Source: Dehalococcoidia bacterium
GTDB taxonomy: Bacteria > Chloroflexota > Dehalococcoidia > Lucifugimonadales > JAGWBF01
DNA: 9,000 nt
Direction of reading: 5' to 3'
Assembly: GCA_021296025.1 (NCBI GenBank)
Contig: JAGWBF010000061.1
Coordinates: forward strand, 1 to 9,000
Part shown: positions 1 to 6,559 of the stretch, piece after piece
Layout of the letters: every line of letters starts with the position of its first letter
Position numbering within the stretch: position 1 is the first letter of the stretch
Made by a program: the position numbers and the translations under genes
The notes under the pieces: model-generated
Told to the model about the DNA's origin: nothing
The model's input: only the letters and a program-made list of their open reading frames with translations
The model's database searches: none

Positions 1-73
1 CACTGGTCATCCAGGTTCCCATAATGACGGTCAGGGTAGCTAGGCACGTCTACTACACTTTGGAAGGTGCGAA
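1..73. other. Left-edge leader, no gene recognised
   Basis: I see no coding region here that continues off the left edge, and no convincing sigma-70 promoter: a TACACT at 54-59 could pass as a -10 box, but no -35 lies at a suitable distance. The only clear signal is the GGAAGG at 62-67, six bases before the ATG at 74, a good ribosome binding site for the cupin gene. Confidence 0.5.
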
Positions 74-658
74 ATGACCCAGGCAGCCACCTACACCCTG
101 GAACAGTTCTACGGCGACCTGAGGGGAGTCTTCGCTTCGGTGAGCGATCCCCTGGGCCGGGCGGAAGGCATCCGAGAGCACGTTCGCAGGCTCTTGAAGA
201 ACCCAGAGGTCCTGGAAGAGCGGCTGGACCTCCCGGAAGATGGGGGATTCGGCAGGGTGGACCTGTATGTTGACGAGGAGTATGGGCACCCAAATCCGGG
301 GTTTCTGGTGATGTGCTCGGTCCAGCGCCCCGAACAATCCAACATACCCCATGACCATGGCGCATCCTGGGTCGTCTATGGAGTGGGGAGGGGCACCATC
401 GAACAGCGTAAGTACCGGTGGATCTATCCGGAGGACAATGTATTCGACTCCTCCCCGGAGCTTCAGGAGCTGGGACGGTACACACAGAACGAGGGTGATG
501 TAGCCTACTTCCTTCCCGGGGAAATTCACACAACTCATAACGTAAACGACGGACGTTCGCTAGTGCTGCGGATCGAGGCCCAGGACCTCCGAAACGTCTG
601 GAGACATCAGTATGAGTTCGGTGGAAAGTCTGGTCGGGCCTACCAGTCCAGCACCTAG
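74..658 (+). CDS. Cupin-fold protein resembling cysteine dioxygenase
   Basis: A 194-residue soluble protein without signal peptide or membrane segment. Both cupin motifs are visible. Motif 1 is PHDHGASW around residues 92-99, giving metal ligands His93 and His95. Motif 2 runs from Gly141 through Pro148-Gly149 to His152 and Asn156, giving the third ligand His152. The Glu of standard cupin motif 1 is absent, as in three-histidine thiol dioxygenases (cysteine dioxygenase, mercaptopropionate dioxygenase), which oxidise a thiol to a sulfinate with Fe(II) and O2. The approximately 90-residue helical N-terminus and total length of about 200 also suit that family. Where cysteine dioxygenase has its S-x-H-x-Y motif, this protein reads SLVLR (162-166), so the substrate is uncertain. 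The ATG at 74 is preceded by GGAAGG at ideal distance. The next gene begins 73 bases downstream, and nothing links its function to it. Cupin fold is confident; thiol dioxygenase activity is inference. Confidence 0.8.
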   Translation: MTQAATYTLEQFYGDLRGVFASVSDPLGRAEGIREHVRRLLKNPEVLEERLDLPEDGGFGRVDLYVDEEYGHPNPGFLVMCSVQRPEQSNIPHDHGASWVVYGVGRGTIEQRKYRWIYPEDNVFDSSPELQELGRYTQNEGDVAYFLPGEIHTTHNVNDGRSLVLRIEAQDLRNVWRHQYEFGGKSGRAYQSST

Positions 659-680
659 CGCCATCCACGAGACAATGAGG

Positions 681-704
681 ACCAGCTCTCCTTACGAGCT
701 TGGT
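681..704 (+). terminator. Possible weak stem-loop between cupin and MoxR genes
   Basis: ACCA-GCTC (681-688) can pair with GAGC-TGGT (696-704) with a single bulged T at 700 and a seven-base loop. It is followed only by GCTTCTCT, not a proper T run, so it would be a weak terminator or attenuator at best. It is the only structure I see in the 73-base gap between the cupin stop (658) and the MoxR start (732). Confidence 0.25.
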
Positions 705-718
705 GCTTCTCTATGAAC

Positions 719-734
719 AAGGACTAACAACTTG
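719..734 (+). promoter_or_regulatory. Ribosome binding site deciding a TTG start
   Basis: AAGGA at 719-723 lies eight bases before the TTG at 732. An in-frame TGA at 714-716 rules out any longer form. The next in-frame candidates are a GTG at 798, which would cut into the conserved N-terminal helix, and an ATG beyond the Walker A motif. The TTG is therefore the best start for the MoxR gene. Confidence 0.7.
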
Positions 735-1730
735 GTCACCAGCAATCTGGCAAGCGCCCAGAAAATCGGCAACCAGATCATCGCCAACGTCCAGAGGGTG
801 ATCGTTGGCAATGAAGTAACCGTGAGGCTGGGCGTCGCCGGTCTCATAGCGGGTGGACACGTCCTGGTTGAAGGCGTCCCGGGCATAGGCAAGACCATGC
901 TTGCCAAGAGTTTGGCCTGCTCCATTGGTGTGTCCTTCAAGCGTATCCAGTGCACAGCAGACCTGCTGCCCAGCGACGTAACCGGGACCTATATATTCGA
1001 CCAGCGCACCCAGGAGTTTAGCTTCCGCCCCGGGCCCATCATGGCCAACATAGTTCTGGTGGATGAGATCAACCGGGCATCCCCCAAGACCCAGTCAGCA
1101 ATGCTGGAGTGCATGGAAGAGCATCAGGCGACCATCGATGGGGCGATGCACCGAATGCCCGACCCCTTCCTGATTATCGCCACCCGGAACCCCGGCGAGT
1201 ACAGCGGCACTTTCCCGCTGCCGGAAACCGAGTTGGACCGGTTCCTTCTTAGGGTCAGACTCGATTATCCGTCCTCCAACGAAGAGGTAGCTGTTCTGGA
1301 GCAACAGGTGGCGTCCCATCCCATAGACTCCCTCGAAGCGGTGGTGGAGGCAGGGGATATTACCTCAGCACAGCGATCCGCCAGGGAGATCTACGCCGAT
1401 CCGCTGGTGATGAAATACATAGTGGACCTGGCTGCCGCTACAAGGCAGCACCCCTCCGTGTATCTGGGGGCCTCGCCCAGAGCTTCCATTGGGATGTTGA
1501 GCTTGGCCAAGGCGTGGGCCTTGATTTCGGAGAGGGACTATGTAACCCCCGACGATGTCAAAGCGGTTGCATCTGCGGTCATGAGCCACCGGCTTGTGCT
1601 TAATGCCTCGGGACGCAATACGCTGCAAGGCGACGCGGTCATTGGACAAATCCTGGATACAATTCCGGTTCCAGACACTACCTCGTCCGGGGGAATCCCC
1701 TTTCTTGGCATTGGTCGGAAACGCAACTAG
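732..1730 (+). CDS. MoxR-family AAA+ ATPase
   Basis: A 332-residue cytoplasmic ATPase of the MoxR branch of AAA+ proteins, thought to act as chaperones that remodel or activate partner proteins, often ones with VWA folds. Motifs are complete: Walker A GVPGIGKT (48-55), Walker B LVDE (109-112) followed by INRA, sensor 1 ATRNP (150-154), the ELDRF segment (167-171) with the probable arginine finger Arg170, and sensor 2 GASPRA (246-251) with Arg250. The C-terminal lid domain (about 215-310) includes the typical VTPDDV stretch (271-276). Length is normal for the family (about 310-340). It starts with TTG, preceded by AAGGA. A DUF58 gene and a transglutaminase gene follow in the same direction, the classic cluster for this family, so the DUF58 protein is the likely partner. 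Family assignment is certain from motifs; the cellular role is inferred from context. Confidence 0.95.
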   Translation: MVTSNLASAQKIGNQIIANVQRVIVGNEVTVRLGVAGLIAGGHVLVEGVPGIGKTMLAKSLACSIGVSFKRIQCTADLLPSDVTGTYIFDQRTQEFSFRPGPIMANIVLVDEINRASPKTQSAMLECMEEHQATIDGAMHRMPDPFLIIATRNPGEYSGTFPLPETELDRFLLRVRLDYPSSNEEVAVLEQQVASHPIDSLEAVVEAGDITSAQRSAREIYADPLVMKYIVDLAAATRQHPSVYLGASPRASIGMLSLAKAWALISERDYVTPDDVKAVASAVMSHRLVLNASGRNTLQGDAVIGQILDTIPVPDTTSSGGIPFLGIGRKRN

Positions 1731-1779
1731 CTCCCCGGTAAGCCTGATCCAGACCGGACGTTGAGCCGGCGAACGTAAC

Positions 1780-2979
1780 ATGCTGCGATTCATCTGGCTC
1801 GGGATTGTCCTCTCCGCGACGTTGGCACTTGCCCTAGTTACCGGATTTAAGCCCCTCTTCTGGCTTCTGTACATCTTCGTCGGAGGCTCCGCCGCCAGCT
1901 ATGCCATCGCCTGGGCGCAAAGCCAGGGTCTGGGGGTAACTACCCAGGAGCTATCTGAATACCCCCAGGTGGGGCAGCCGATCGACCTTCAAGTGCTGGT
2001 GAAGGAGAATGTTGGCTTGCCCCGATTCGGCCTTCGTGTCCGATTCCAAAGCTCGGTGTCGGAGGATGAGACAACCATCAATCTACCGGCCCATGGGAGC
2101 AAGACATGGAGGGTCACAGGCGTCTGCAACAGGCGCGGCTGGAACGATATTGGTTCCCTCGCGATTGTGGCCAGTGACATTACCCAAAGTCTCGATGTGA
2201 GCTGGACCAGTGGAGAACCCCAGCAGGTCCTGGTCCATCCCGCAGTCGTGGACATTCCTGGAGTCAGCCTTCTTCCTTCCGTAACCACCGGCGAAATCGG
2301 TGAAAGGGGTCCCCTGGCAGGCACAAGCCAGACCGCCTACGCCATCAGGGAGTATATCCCCGGCGACAGCCTGAACCAGATTCATTGGCCTACGTCTGCA
2401 AAGAAGAGACGTCTCATGACCAAGCAGTTCGAGGGCGCCGGAAGAAACGAGGTGTGGCTGTTTCTCGATATGGAACGAGAGTCCCACGTGGGGTCGGGGA
2501 CCGAGGGCACCGAGGAGTTCTGCGTGACCATAGCCGCGTCCCTTGCCAAGGCATTCCTTGAGGGAGGCCATTCGGTGGGTATGGTGTCGGAGGGCAACCG
2601 GTTCGACAAGATCGAACCCGGGAGGGGTATGGAACACTTCTGGACCATTTCCCGGAACCTGGCACAGCTAAGGAGCGACAGCCATACCTCATTCCTGAAC
2701 CTGCTGGAGAGGGAGACCGCGGGCATTCAGCCAGGGTCCGTATTGGTCCTGATTTCGACCTGGCCTGGGTTCAGCCTAACGGCTATTCAAAGATTCTTGT
2801 CCAGACGAGCCATTCTGCTGCTGCCGCTGTTGGTGGACACAACTTCCTTTGGGATCAGGAACCCCAACCGAGAAGTGATTCCTCCCGACGATGGCCAGCA
2901 ATCGACCTTCCTCATTCGCAAGAGCGATGATCTAAGAAGCGTTCTGGGAGCCGCGAGAGACCATCTGGCATCTTTCTGA
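1780..2979 (+). CDS. DUF58 membrane-anchored VWA-like protein
   Basis: A 399-residue protein. Two adjacent N-terminal membrane helices (about 3-20 and 25-45) anchor it, followed by a beta-rich region (about 50-170). The DUF58 signature comes next: IREYIPGDSLNQIHW (189-203) followed by SAKKRRLMTKQFE. The C-terminal half resembles a von Willebrand A fold beginning at VWLFLD (225-230). The canonical DxSxS metal site is not kept: Asp230 is present but Glu232 and Glu234 stand where the serines should be, so metal-dependent adhesion-type binding is doubtful. DUF58 proteins accompany MoxR ATPases and membrane transglutaminases in many bacteria; the biochemical role is not established. The gap to the MoxR gene is 49 bases and the ATG at 1780 has only a poor ribosome binding site, suggesting translation within a shared transcript. 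The gene ends TGATGA, with the next ATG overlapping the first TGA. Confidence 0.92.
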   Translation: MLRFIWLGIVLSATLALALVTGFKPLFWLLYIFVGGSAASYAIAWAQSQGLGVTTQELSEYPQVGQPIDLQVLVKENVGLPRFGLRVRFQSSVSEDETTINLPAHGSKTWRVTGVCNRRGWNDIGSLAIVASDITQSLDVSWTSGEPQQVLVHPAVVDIPGVSLLPSVTTGEIGERGPLAGTSQTAYAIREYIPGDSLNQIHWPTSAKKRRLMTKQFEGAGRNEVWLFLDMERESHVGSGTEGTEEFCVTIAASLAKAFLEGGHSVGMVSEGNRFDKIEPGRGMEHFWTISRNLAQLRSDSHTSFLNLLERETAGIQPGSVLVLISTWPGFSLTAIQRFLSRRAILLLPLLVDTTSFGIRNPNREVIPPDDGQQSTFLIRKSDDLRSVLGAARDHLASF

Positions 2980-3827
2980 TGAACATGCACCAGTTACCCA
3001 CCATCAAACCCTCCTTGGGAACCACCGTGACGGGACGGGCGTCGACCAGCGGTATGGACCTGGTAAACCTTGCGCTGTTGGCCCTTCCATTGATGGTAGC
3101 CACATCGGTTATCAATTCCGCCGGCTGGATAAGCGGCCTGCCTCCGCTGCCCATAATCGCTGCCCTGTCGCTGTTCGCAGCGGCCTTCCTCCTCCAGACC
3201 AATCTCCCGCGCATGTTGTCCCATGCCCTGACCTTCCTGTTCGGAATAGGTGCTGCTTTTCTGCTGGGAGCCTGGACAATCGGAGGACTGGCGGGTCCGC
3301 ACGACCTGGTAGGAGAGCTGGGTACCTGGTTTCAGGCCATAGGCAGCGCCGACGGAGACCGGGGCGAAGCGTCTATGGGTGTAGCTCTGACGGCAATGAC
3401 GATATGGGTGGCCTACGGGACGGTGTGGCAGGCCCGCCGGCGAGCCCGAGCCCTTGCAGCCCTGGTGCCCAGCTTCGTGATGCTGCTGGTAGCCCTTGCT
3501 TTCTTACCGGAGGAGTACTACTGGTATCTCCCTGCCTTCTTGATTGCGTCGGCACCAGCCCTGGTCTTCAAGAAAGAACAGCTATGGGGCCATGAAAGGT
3601 CGCGCCGTTCCCATAGCATCAATGCTCGACCCGAAGAGACCCGGATACTCTCTCCTTCCAACGCCTTTATCCCCGCAACAATCATAGCCTTGGCGGTGCT
3701 GATAACCTGGTTCCTGCCTGCACCGGGCGAGCCCGTCCTGGCGCTGCCGGAGTCCTTTGAGGACTCCCTGTACGTCCTGGAAGAGAACTGGGCGGTGCTC
3801 TTTCAGGGAGTACCCGACAGGAAATGA
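2979..3827 (+). CDS. TgpA-like transglutaminase, N-terminal membrane half (ends at in-frame TGA)
   Basis: This 282-residue piece corresponds to the multi-pass membrane domain (DUF3488/TgpA N-terminal type) that precedes the transglutaminase core in TgpA-like proteins. Hydrophobic segments lie at about 27-45, 56-72, 80-100, 134-150, 158-176, 182-197 and 229-247, with a basic loop QARRRAR (151-157) on the likely cytoplasmic side. After the last helix come LPAPGEP and a stretch typical of the lead-in to the extracellular part. The ATG overlaps the DUF58 stop by one base (TGATG), indicating translational coupling. The frame closes at TGA 3825-3827, but the same frame continues open for 597 further codons that encode the expected catalytic half. 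On its own the product would lack any catalytic residue. I regard it as the front of an interrupted gene spanning 2979-5618 (about 879 residues if the TGA were a sense codon). Confidence 0.85.
   Translation: MNMHQLPTIKPSLGTTVTGRASTSGMDLVNLALLALPLMVATSVINSAGWISGLPPLPIIAALSLFAAAFLLQTNLPRMLSHALTFLFGIGAAFLLGAWTIGGLAGPHDLVGELGTWFQAIGSADGDRGEASMGVALTAMTIWVAYGTVWQARRRARALAALVPSFVMLLVALAFLPEEYYWYLPAFLIASAPALVFKKEQLWGHERSRRSHSINARPEETRILSPSNAFIPATIIALAVLITWFLPAPGEPVLALPESFEDSLYVLEENWAVLFQGVPDRK
3825..3827 (+). other. In-frame TGA interrupting the transglutaminase gene
   Basis: The codon follows AAA and precedes GGA in the frame beginning at 2979. Codons 3828-3872 read G-L-S-F-Y-P-P-R-N-L-P-I-G-E-P and lead directly into V-E-L-G-D-D-V-L-F-E-V. 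A run of the type 'LPIGxPVxL..' is what precedes the first extracellular strand in intact TgpA-like proteins. One base change from CGA (Arg), GGA (Gly) or TGG (Trp) would explain the stop. No frame change is involved. Confidence 0.85.
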
Positions 3828-3872
3828 GGACTGTCTTTCTATCCCCCTCGCAACCTTCCCATCGGAGAACCG

Positions 3873-5618
3873 GTGGAATTGGGAGATGATGTCCTGTTCG
3901 AGGTGGAATCCCCCGATGCCTACCGCTGGCGAATGAGGGTGTATGACACCTATTCCAGGGGTGGATGGCTGTACACACAGCCGCCGACGATTATCCCCAC
4001 GGGCGTACCCACAGGCGAAGTCCCTGCCCACGTGACCGAATCCCTGCTGGCCCGCGAAGAGGTAGAGATAGGGGTAAAGATTCACTCCAGGTCCAACGTC
4101 CTTCTGACGGTGGGCGAACCCGTGTCTGCATCCATCACTACAAATACAGAGCTCTCATCTGCACCCTCATTTCTGATTGACCTGGAGGGAGACGGTGTCA
4201 GCTACATCCCCCCGGACCTCCAGTCCATTAGCAGCAGCCTCCAAAGCTGGACCGGCTCCGGGCAGACTGGCGCGGGCATCCAGATACCGGACCCATCAGC
4301 TTGGGAAGTTTTCTACAGCGAGGATGTGCCGGAAGGGCTGATTAACTATCTGACTACCGGGGATGCGCAAGCAGTATCTATCGGAGAGGTGGGCCTATTG
4401 CCTCCTCTAGAGGATGGGCCTACGGAGGCCCCACACCTGCTGCTCCGTCGTTCCACCGAGGGCCTATCCTCACCGGTTGCATTGCTGGGCATCCGTGTCC
4501 TGACGCCACCCAGGCGGTACACCACCGTCGGTTCTATATCAGTAGCTACGCCTGAGATGCTGCGGTCAGCTGGCACCGCTTACCCCACAAGCGTAACAGA
4601 TCGATACCTCCAGCTTCCCCAGGACTTTCCCGACTCAGTGAGGGAGCTGGCCGGAAACCTGACCGCCAGCTCCGAAAGCCCTTACGACATGGCCGAGGCG
4701 ATAAGAGAGCATCTAGTCAGCCTGCCCTACACCCTAGACGTGTCCCTTCCGCCCCCAGGGGAAGACTGGGTCGAACACTTCCTTTTCGTTGAACGTCGAG
4801 GATTCTGCCACAACTTTGCTTCCGCCATGGTGACCATGCTGAGGTCCCTGGGTGTGCCGGCTCGGCTGGTAACCGGAATGGCGCCCGGCATCCAGACTAA
4901 TGGAGATACCACCTTCGAGGTGCAAACGAGAAACTACCACGCATGGCCGGAGGTGTACTTCCCCCGCTATGGATGGGTGGAGTTCGAGCCTACCCCGTCC
5001 GGTGTCCAGGATTCACTAGGCCAGCTGGGAACCGAAACTGGGAGTTCCGGAAACGCAGCTACCCCTTCAGACGATTGCCTGCTGGAATTCAGCCCGGCTG
5101 AATGCGAACTGCTAAGACTCGGGATTTCGGATGAACTACCGGAGGAACTTCCGGATATTCAGCCTTTCCCCCGCGCCGATTCACCCCCTCCGGGCGGCTT
5201 CGATATCCCATTCGACGGATGGCCATACTTTGCGGTATTGGTAGTGCTGGCGGTCTTGCTACCTCTGGGGACCGTCTATTACCTACGCCGCCTGGCCACC
5301 AGGGGAGGCTTAGTGGTATATGCATACACGATGATGTGCTTGCTTGGAAGCGTGGCTGGGATTCGGCGCCGCAGCCAGGAAACCCCTTGGGAGTACAGCT
5401 CCAGGTTGATCAGCGCCCTCCCGGACCGGGCCGAAGCGGTCCGACTTGTTACAGAGCGTTATGTTAACTTGCGGTACGGGGGGTCCCATCGAAGAATATA
5501 CACCGAGGAGATGTGGAGTTTTCGCGCAGCCTGGGCAATAGTGCGCCGGGGTCTGCTCAAGCTGATAGCCTCGCGCATCATACCAAGGCGGAGGCCCCGT
5601 TCCAGTTACCCCGGCTAG
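3873..5618 (+). CDS. TgpA-like transglutaminase, catalytic half with DUF4129-like tail
   Basis: This 581-residue piece carries the papain-like transglutaminase core. It starts extracellularly with the family-typical YRWRMRVYDTYSRGGW (17-32), followed by a long beta-type ectodomain and TATPEML-like segment (about 220-250). The core runs from about 270 to 375: Cys312 in RGFCHNFASAM (codon 4806-4808), His356 in NYHAWPEVYF (codon 4938-4940) and Glu372 in WVEFEPTP (codon 4986-4988) where many relatives have Asp. A proline-rich, acidic linker (about 380-445) holds two cysteines (402 and 411). One membrane helix (about 451-470) is followed by a cytoplasmic DUF4129-like tail (about 480-550, QETPWEYSSRL ... 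RYGG). Such enzymes cross-link, cleave or transfer at glutamine or peptide bonds on the outer face of the membrane; the substrate is unknown. GTG at 3873 has GGAG five bases upstream, so restart is possible, but this piece alone has no signal for export of its catalytic domain. It is more likely the back of the interrupted gene. Confidence 0.88.
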   Translation: MELGDDVLFEVESPDAYRWRMRVYDTYSRGGWLYTQPPTIIPTGVPTGEVPAHVTESLLAREEVEIGVKIHSRSNVLLTVGEPVSASITTNTELSSAPSFLIDLEGDGVSYIPPDLQSISSSLQSWTGSGQTGAGIQIPDPSAWEVFYSEDVPEGLINYLTTGDAQAVSIGEVGLLPPLEDGPTEAPHLLLRRSTEGLSSPVALLGIRVLTPPRRYTTVGSISVATPEMLRSAGTAYPTSVTDRYLQLPQDFPDSVRELAGNLTASSESPYDMAEAIREHLVSLPYTLDVSLPPPGEDWVEHFLFVERRGFCHNFASAMVTMLRSLGVPARLVTGMAPGIQTNGDTTFEVQTRNYHAWPEVYFPRYGWVEFEPTPSGVQDSLGQLGTETGSSGNAATPSDDCLLEFSPAECELLRLGISDELPEELPDIQPFPRADSPPPGGFDIPFDGWPYFAVLVVLAVLLPLGTVYYLRRLATRGGLVVYAYTMMCLLGSVAGIRRRSQETPWEYSSRLISALPDRAEAVRLVTERYVNLRYGGSHRRIYTEEMWSFRAAWAIVRRGLLKLIASRIIPRRRPRSSYPG

Positions 5619-5635
5619 CCGGCCCCTGCCGGGCT
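5611..5635. terminator. GC-rich palindrome at the convergent stops
   Basis: Bases 5611-5622 form a perfect 12-base palindrome, CCGGCTAGCCGG, centred on the CTAG that supplies the stop codons of both converging genes. An alternative stem pairs AGCCGGC (5617-5623) with GCC-GGCT (5628-5635, one bulged G) around a CCCT loop. Neither has a T run on either strand, so intrinsic termination is uncertain, but this is the only structured element between the two opposing operons. Confidence 0.4.
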
Positions 5636-6547
5636 CCGAAGGTCCGGACTGCTCCTGATCTTGTCAACGGCCTCGAACAGGTCAGGCCTCTGGACACCCA
5701 GGTGCACGGCGCTGTTCATATCTCTCTGAGCGCGGTCATCGTCACCCAGCAGAAGGTAGGCCAGGCAGCGTCCCGCATAGGCTTCACCCAGTGAGGCATC
5801 CAAGCCTATGGCTGTGTCGTAGTCGTCCAACGCATCCTGGAACTGCTTTAGTCTTAAGTTCGCGATTCCCCTGTTGCTGAAGGTTGCCGCATCCCCCGGG
5901 TCAAGCCGGATGGCAATTGTGTAGTCCTCCAAGGCCAATTCGTAGTCACCCAGCTGGTGATATGCATTGCCCCGGTTGTTGTAGGCATCCGCAAGGGCCG
6001 GGTTAATGTGCACCGACCTGTTGTAATTCTCGATGGCCTTTTCGTGCTCACCCAGGTTGAAGTAGGCAACCCCCCTGTTGGTGTAGGCCTCGGCAAACCT
6101 GGGGTTGATCTCCACCGCAGTGTCGTATGAGACTAATGCCTCTCCATACTGCCCCAGGGACTGCAGGTCGTTGCCCAGGTTGTAGTGGGCCACTGCGTCC
6201 CATGGGTCCAGCTTGACAGCCATCCTGTGGTCGTCCAGGGCCTGCTCGTAGCGGCCCATGTGCTGAAATGCCGCGCCTCGGTTGTTGAAAGCATCGGAGT
6301 ACAGGGGGTCCAGCTTGATAGCGTGGTCGTACTCTCGAAGGGCCTTCTTGTATTCCCTAGCCCGCACCAGATCGTTACCCTGCAGTTTGTGGAGGACCGC
6401 ATTCTCCTGGCCTTCTGCGGACCCCACCTTGAAAAATGAGGTCCAGAACCGGTTCCATTTCCCCTGGTTCTTGAGGTCAAAGTTGCATTGCTCGCAGGCT
6501 TCAGTGTCTCCATTAAGTCTAGCTTGACAATTGGGGCAGAAATTCAT
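5615..6547 (-). CDS. Zinc-ribbon protein with seven TPR units
   Basis: A 310-residue, apparently cytoplasmic protein. A short N-terminal zinc ribbon uses Cys4, Cys7, Cys18 and Cys21 (CPNC...CEQC). A linker with WNRFWTSFF (31-39) leads to seven tetratricopeptide units of exactly 34 residues (about 50-287), followed by a short tail ending SPAGAG. TPR arrays bind peptides or partner proteins; nothing shows which. I chose ATG 6547 because it puts the zinc ribbon at the N-terminus and clears the permease gene; a longer frame to 6592 would overlap the permease end and adds no recognisable sequence. AAGGAG (6560-6565) lies 12 bases upstream, rather far. The gene starts 16 bases after the permease stop, so it is probably the third gene of that operon. 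Its stop codon shares bases with the transglutaminase stop on the other strand. Fold is confident; function is unknown. Confidence 0.9.
   Translation of the reverse strand: MNFCPNCQARLNGDTEACEQCNFDLKNQGKWNRFWTSFFKVGSAEGQENAVLHKLQGNDLVRAREYKKALREYDHAIKLDPLYSDAFNNRGAAFQHMGRYEQALDDHRMAVKLDPWDAVAHYNLGNDLQSLGQYGEALVSYDTAVEINPRFAEAYTNRGVAYFNLGEHEKAIENYNRSVHINPALADAYNNRGNAYHQLGDYELALEDYTIAIRLDPGDAATFSNRGIANLRLKQFQDALDDYDTAIGLDASLGEAYAGRCLAYLLLGDDDRAQRDMNSAVHLGVQRPDLFEAVDKIRSSPDLRSPAGAG
5687..6400 (-). repeat. Tandem 102-base coding repeat (seven TPR units)
   Basis: Seven consecutive 34-codon units (protein residues 50-83 through 254-287) run without gaps. The consensus Gly at unit position 8 falls at residues 57, 91, 125, 159, 193 and 227, with Cys261 in the last unit. 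The consensus Pro at position 32 falls at 81, 115, 149, 183 and 217 and is lost in the last two units. The DNA of several units is similar too, for example the recurring 'ccc(t/g)gttg' on the + strand near 5868, 5970, 6072 and 6275, which suggests duplication within the gene. Confidence 0.75.
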
Positions 6548-6559
6548 TGAGCGAATGGA

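Noticed and set aside
54..59. TACACT as a -10 promoter box for the cupin gene
   Set aside because: No -35 element is present at 16-18 bases upstream.
53..538. A 161-codon open frame on the - strand across the cupin gene
   Set aside because: It is antisense to a clear cupin gene, has no ribosome binding site or family motif, and is explained as a shadow of a GC-rich coding region.
713..727. Tiny frame ATG-AAC-AAG-GAC-TAA just before the MoxR start, as a possible leader peptide
   Set aside because: It has no ribosome binding site of its own, only four codons, and simply contains the AAGGA that serves the MoxR gene.
3825..3872. TGA as a selenocysteine codon
   Set aside because: I see no convincing bacterial SECIS-like hairpin directly downstream, and the position is a linker between membrane and ectodomain, not a redox or catalytic site.
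3824..3889. ATG overlapping the premature TGA (ATGA) with AGGA just upstream, as a coupled restart
   Set aside because: It is in a different frame and gives only 21 codons before a stop, with no family-like sequence.
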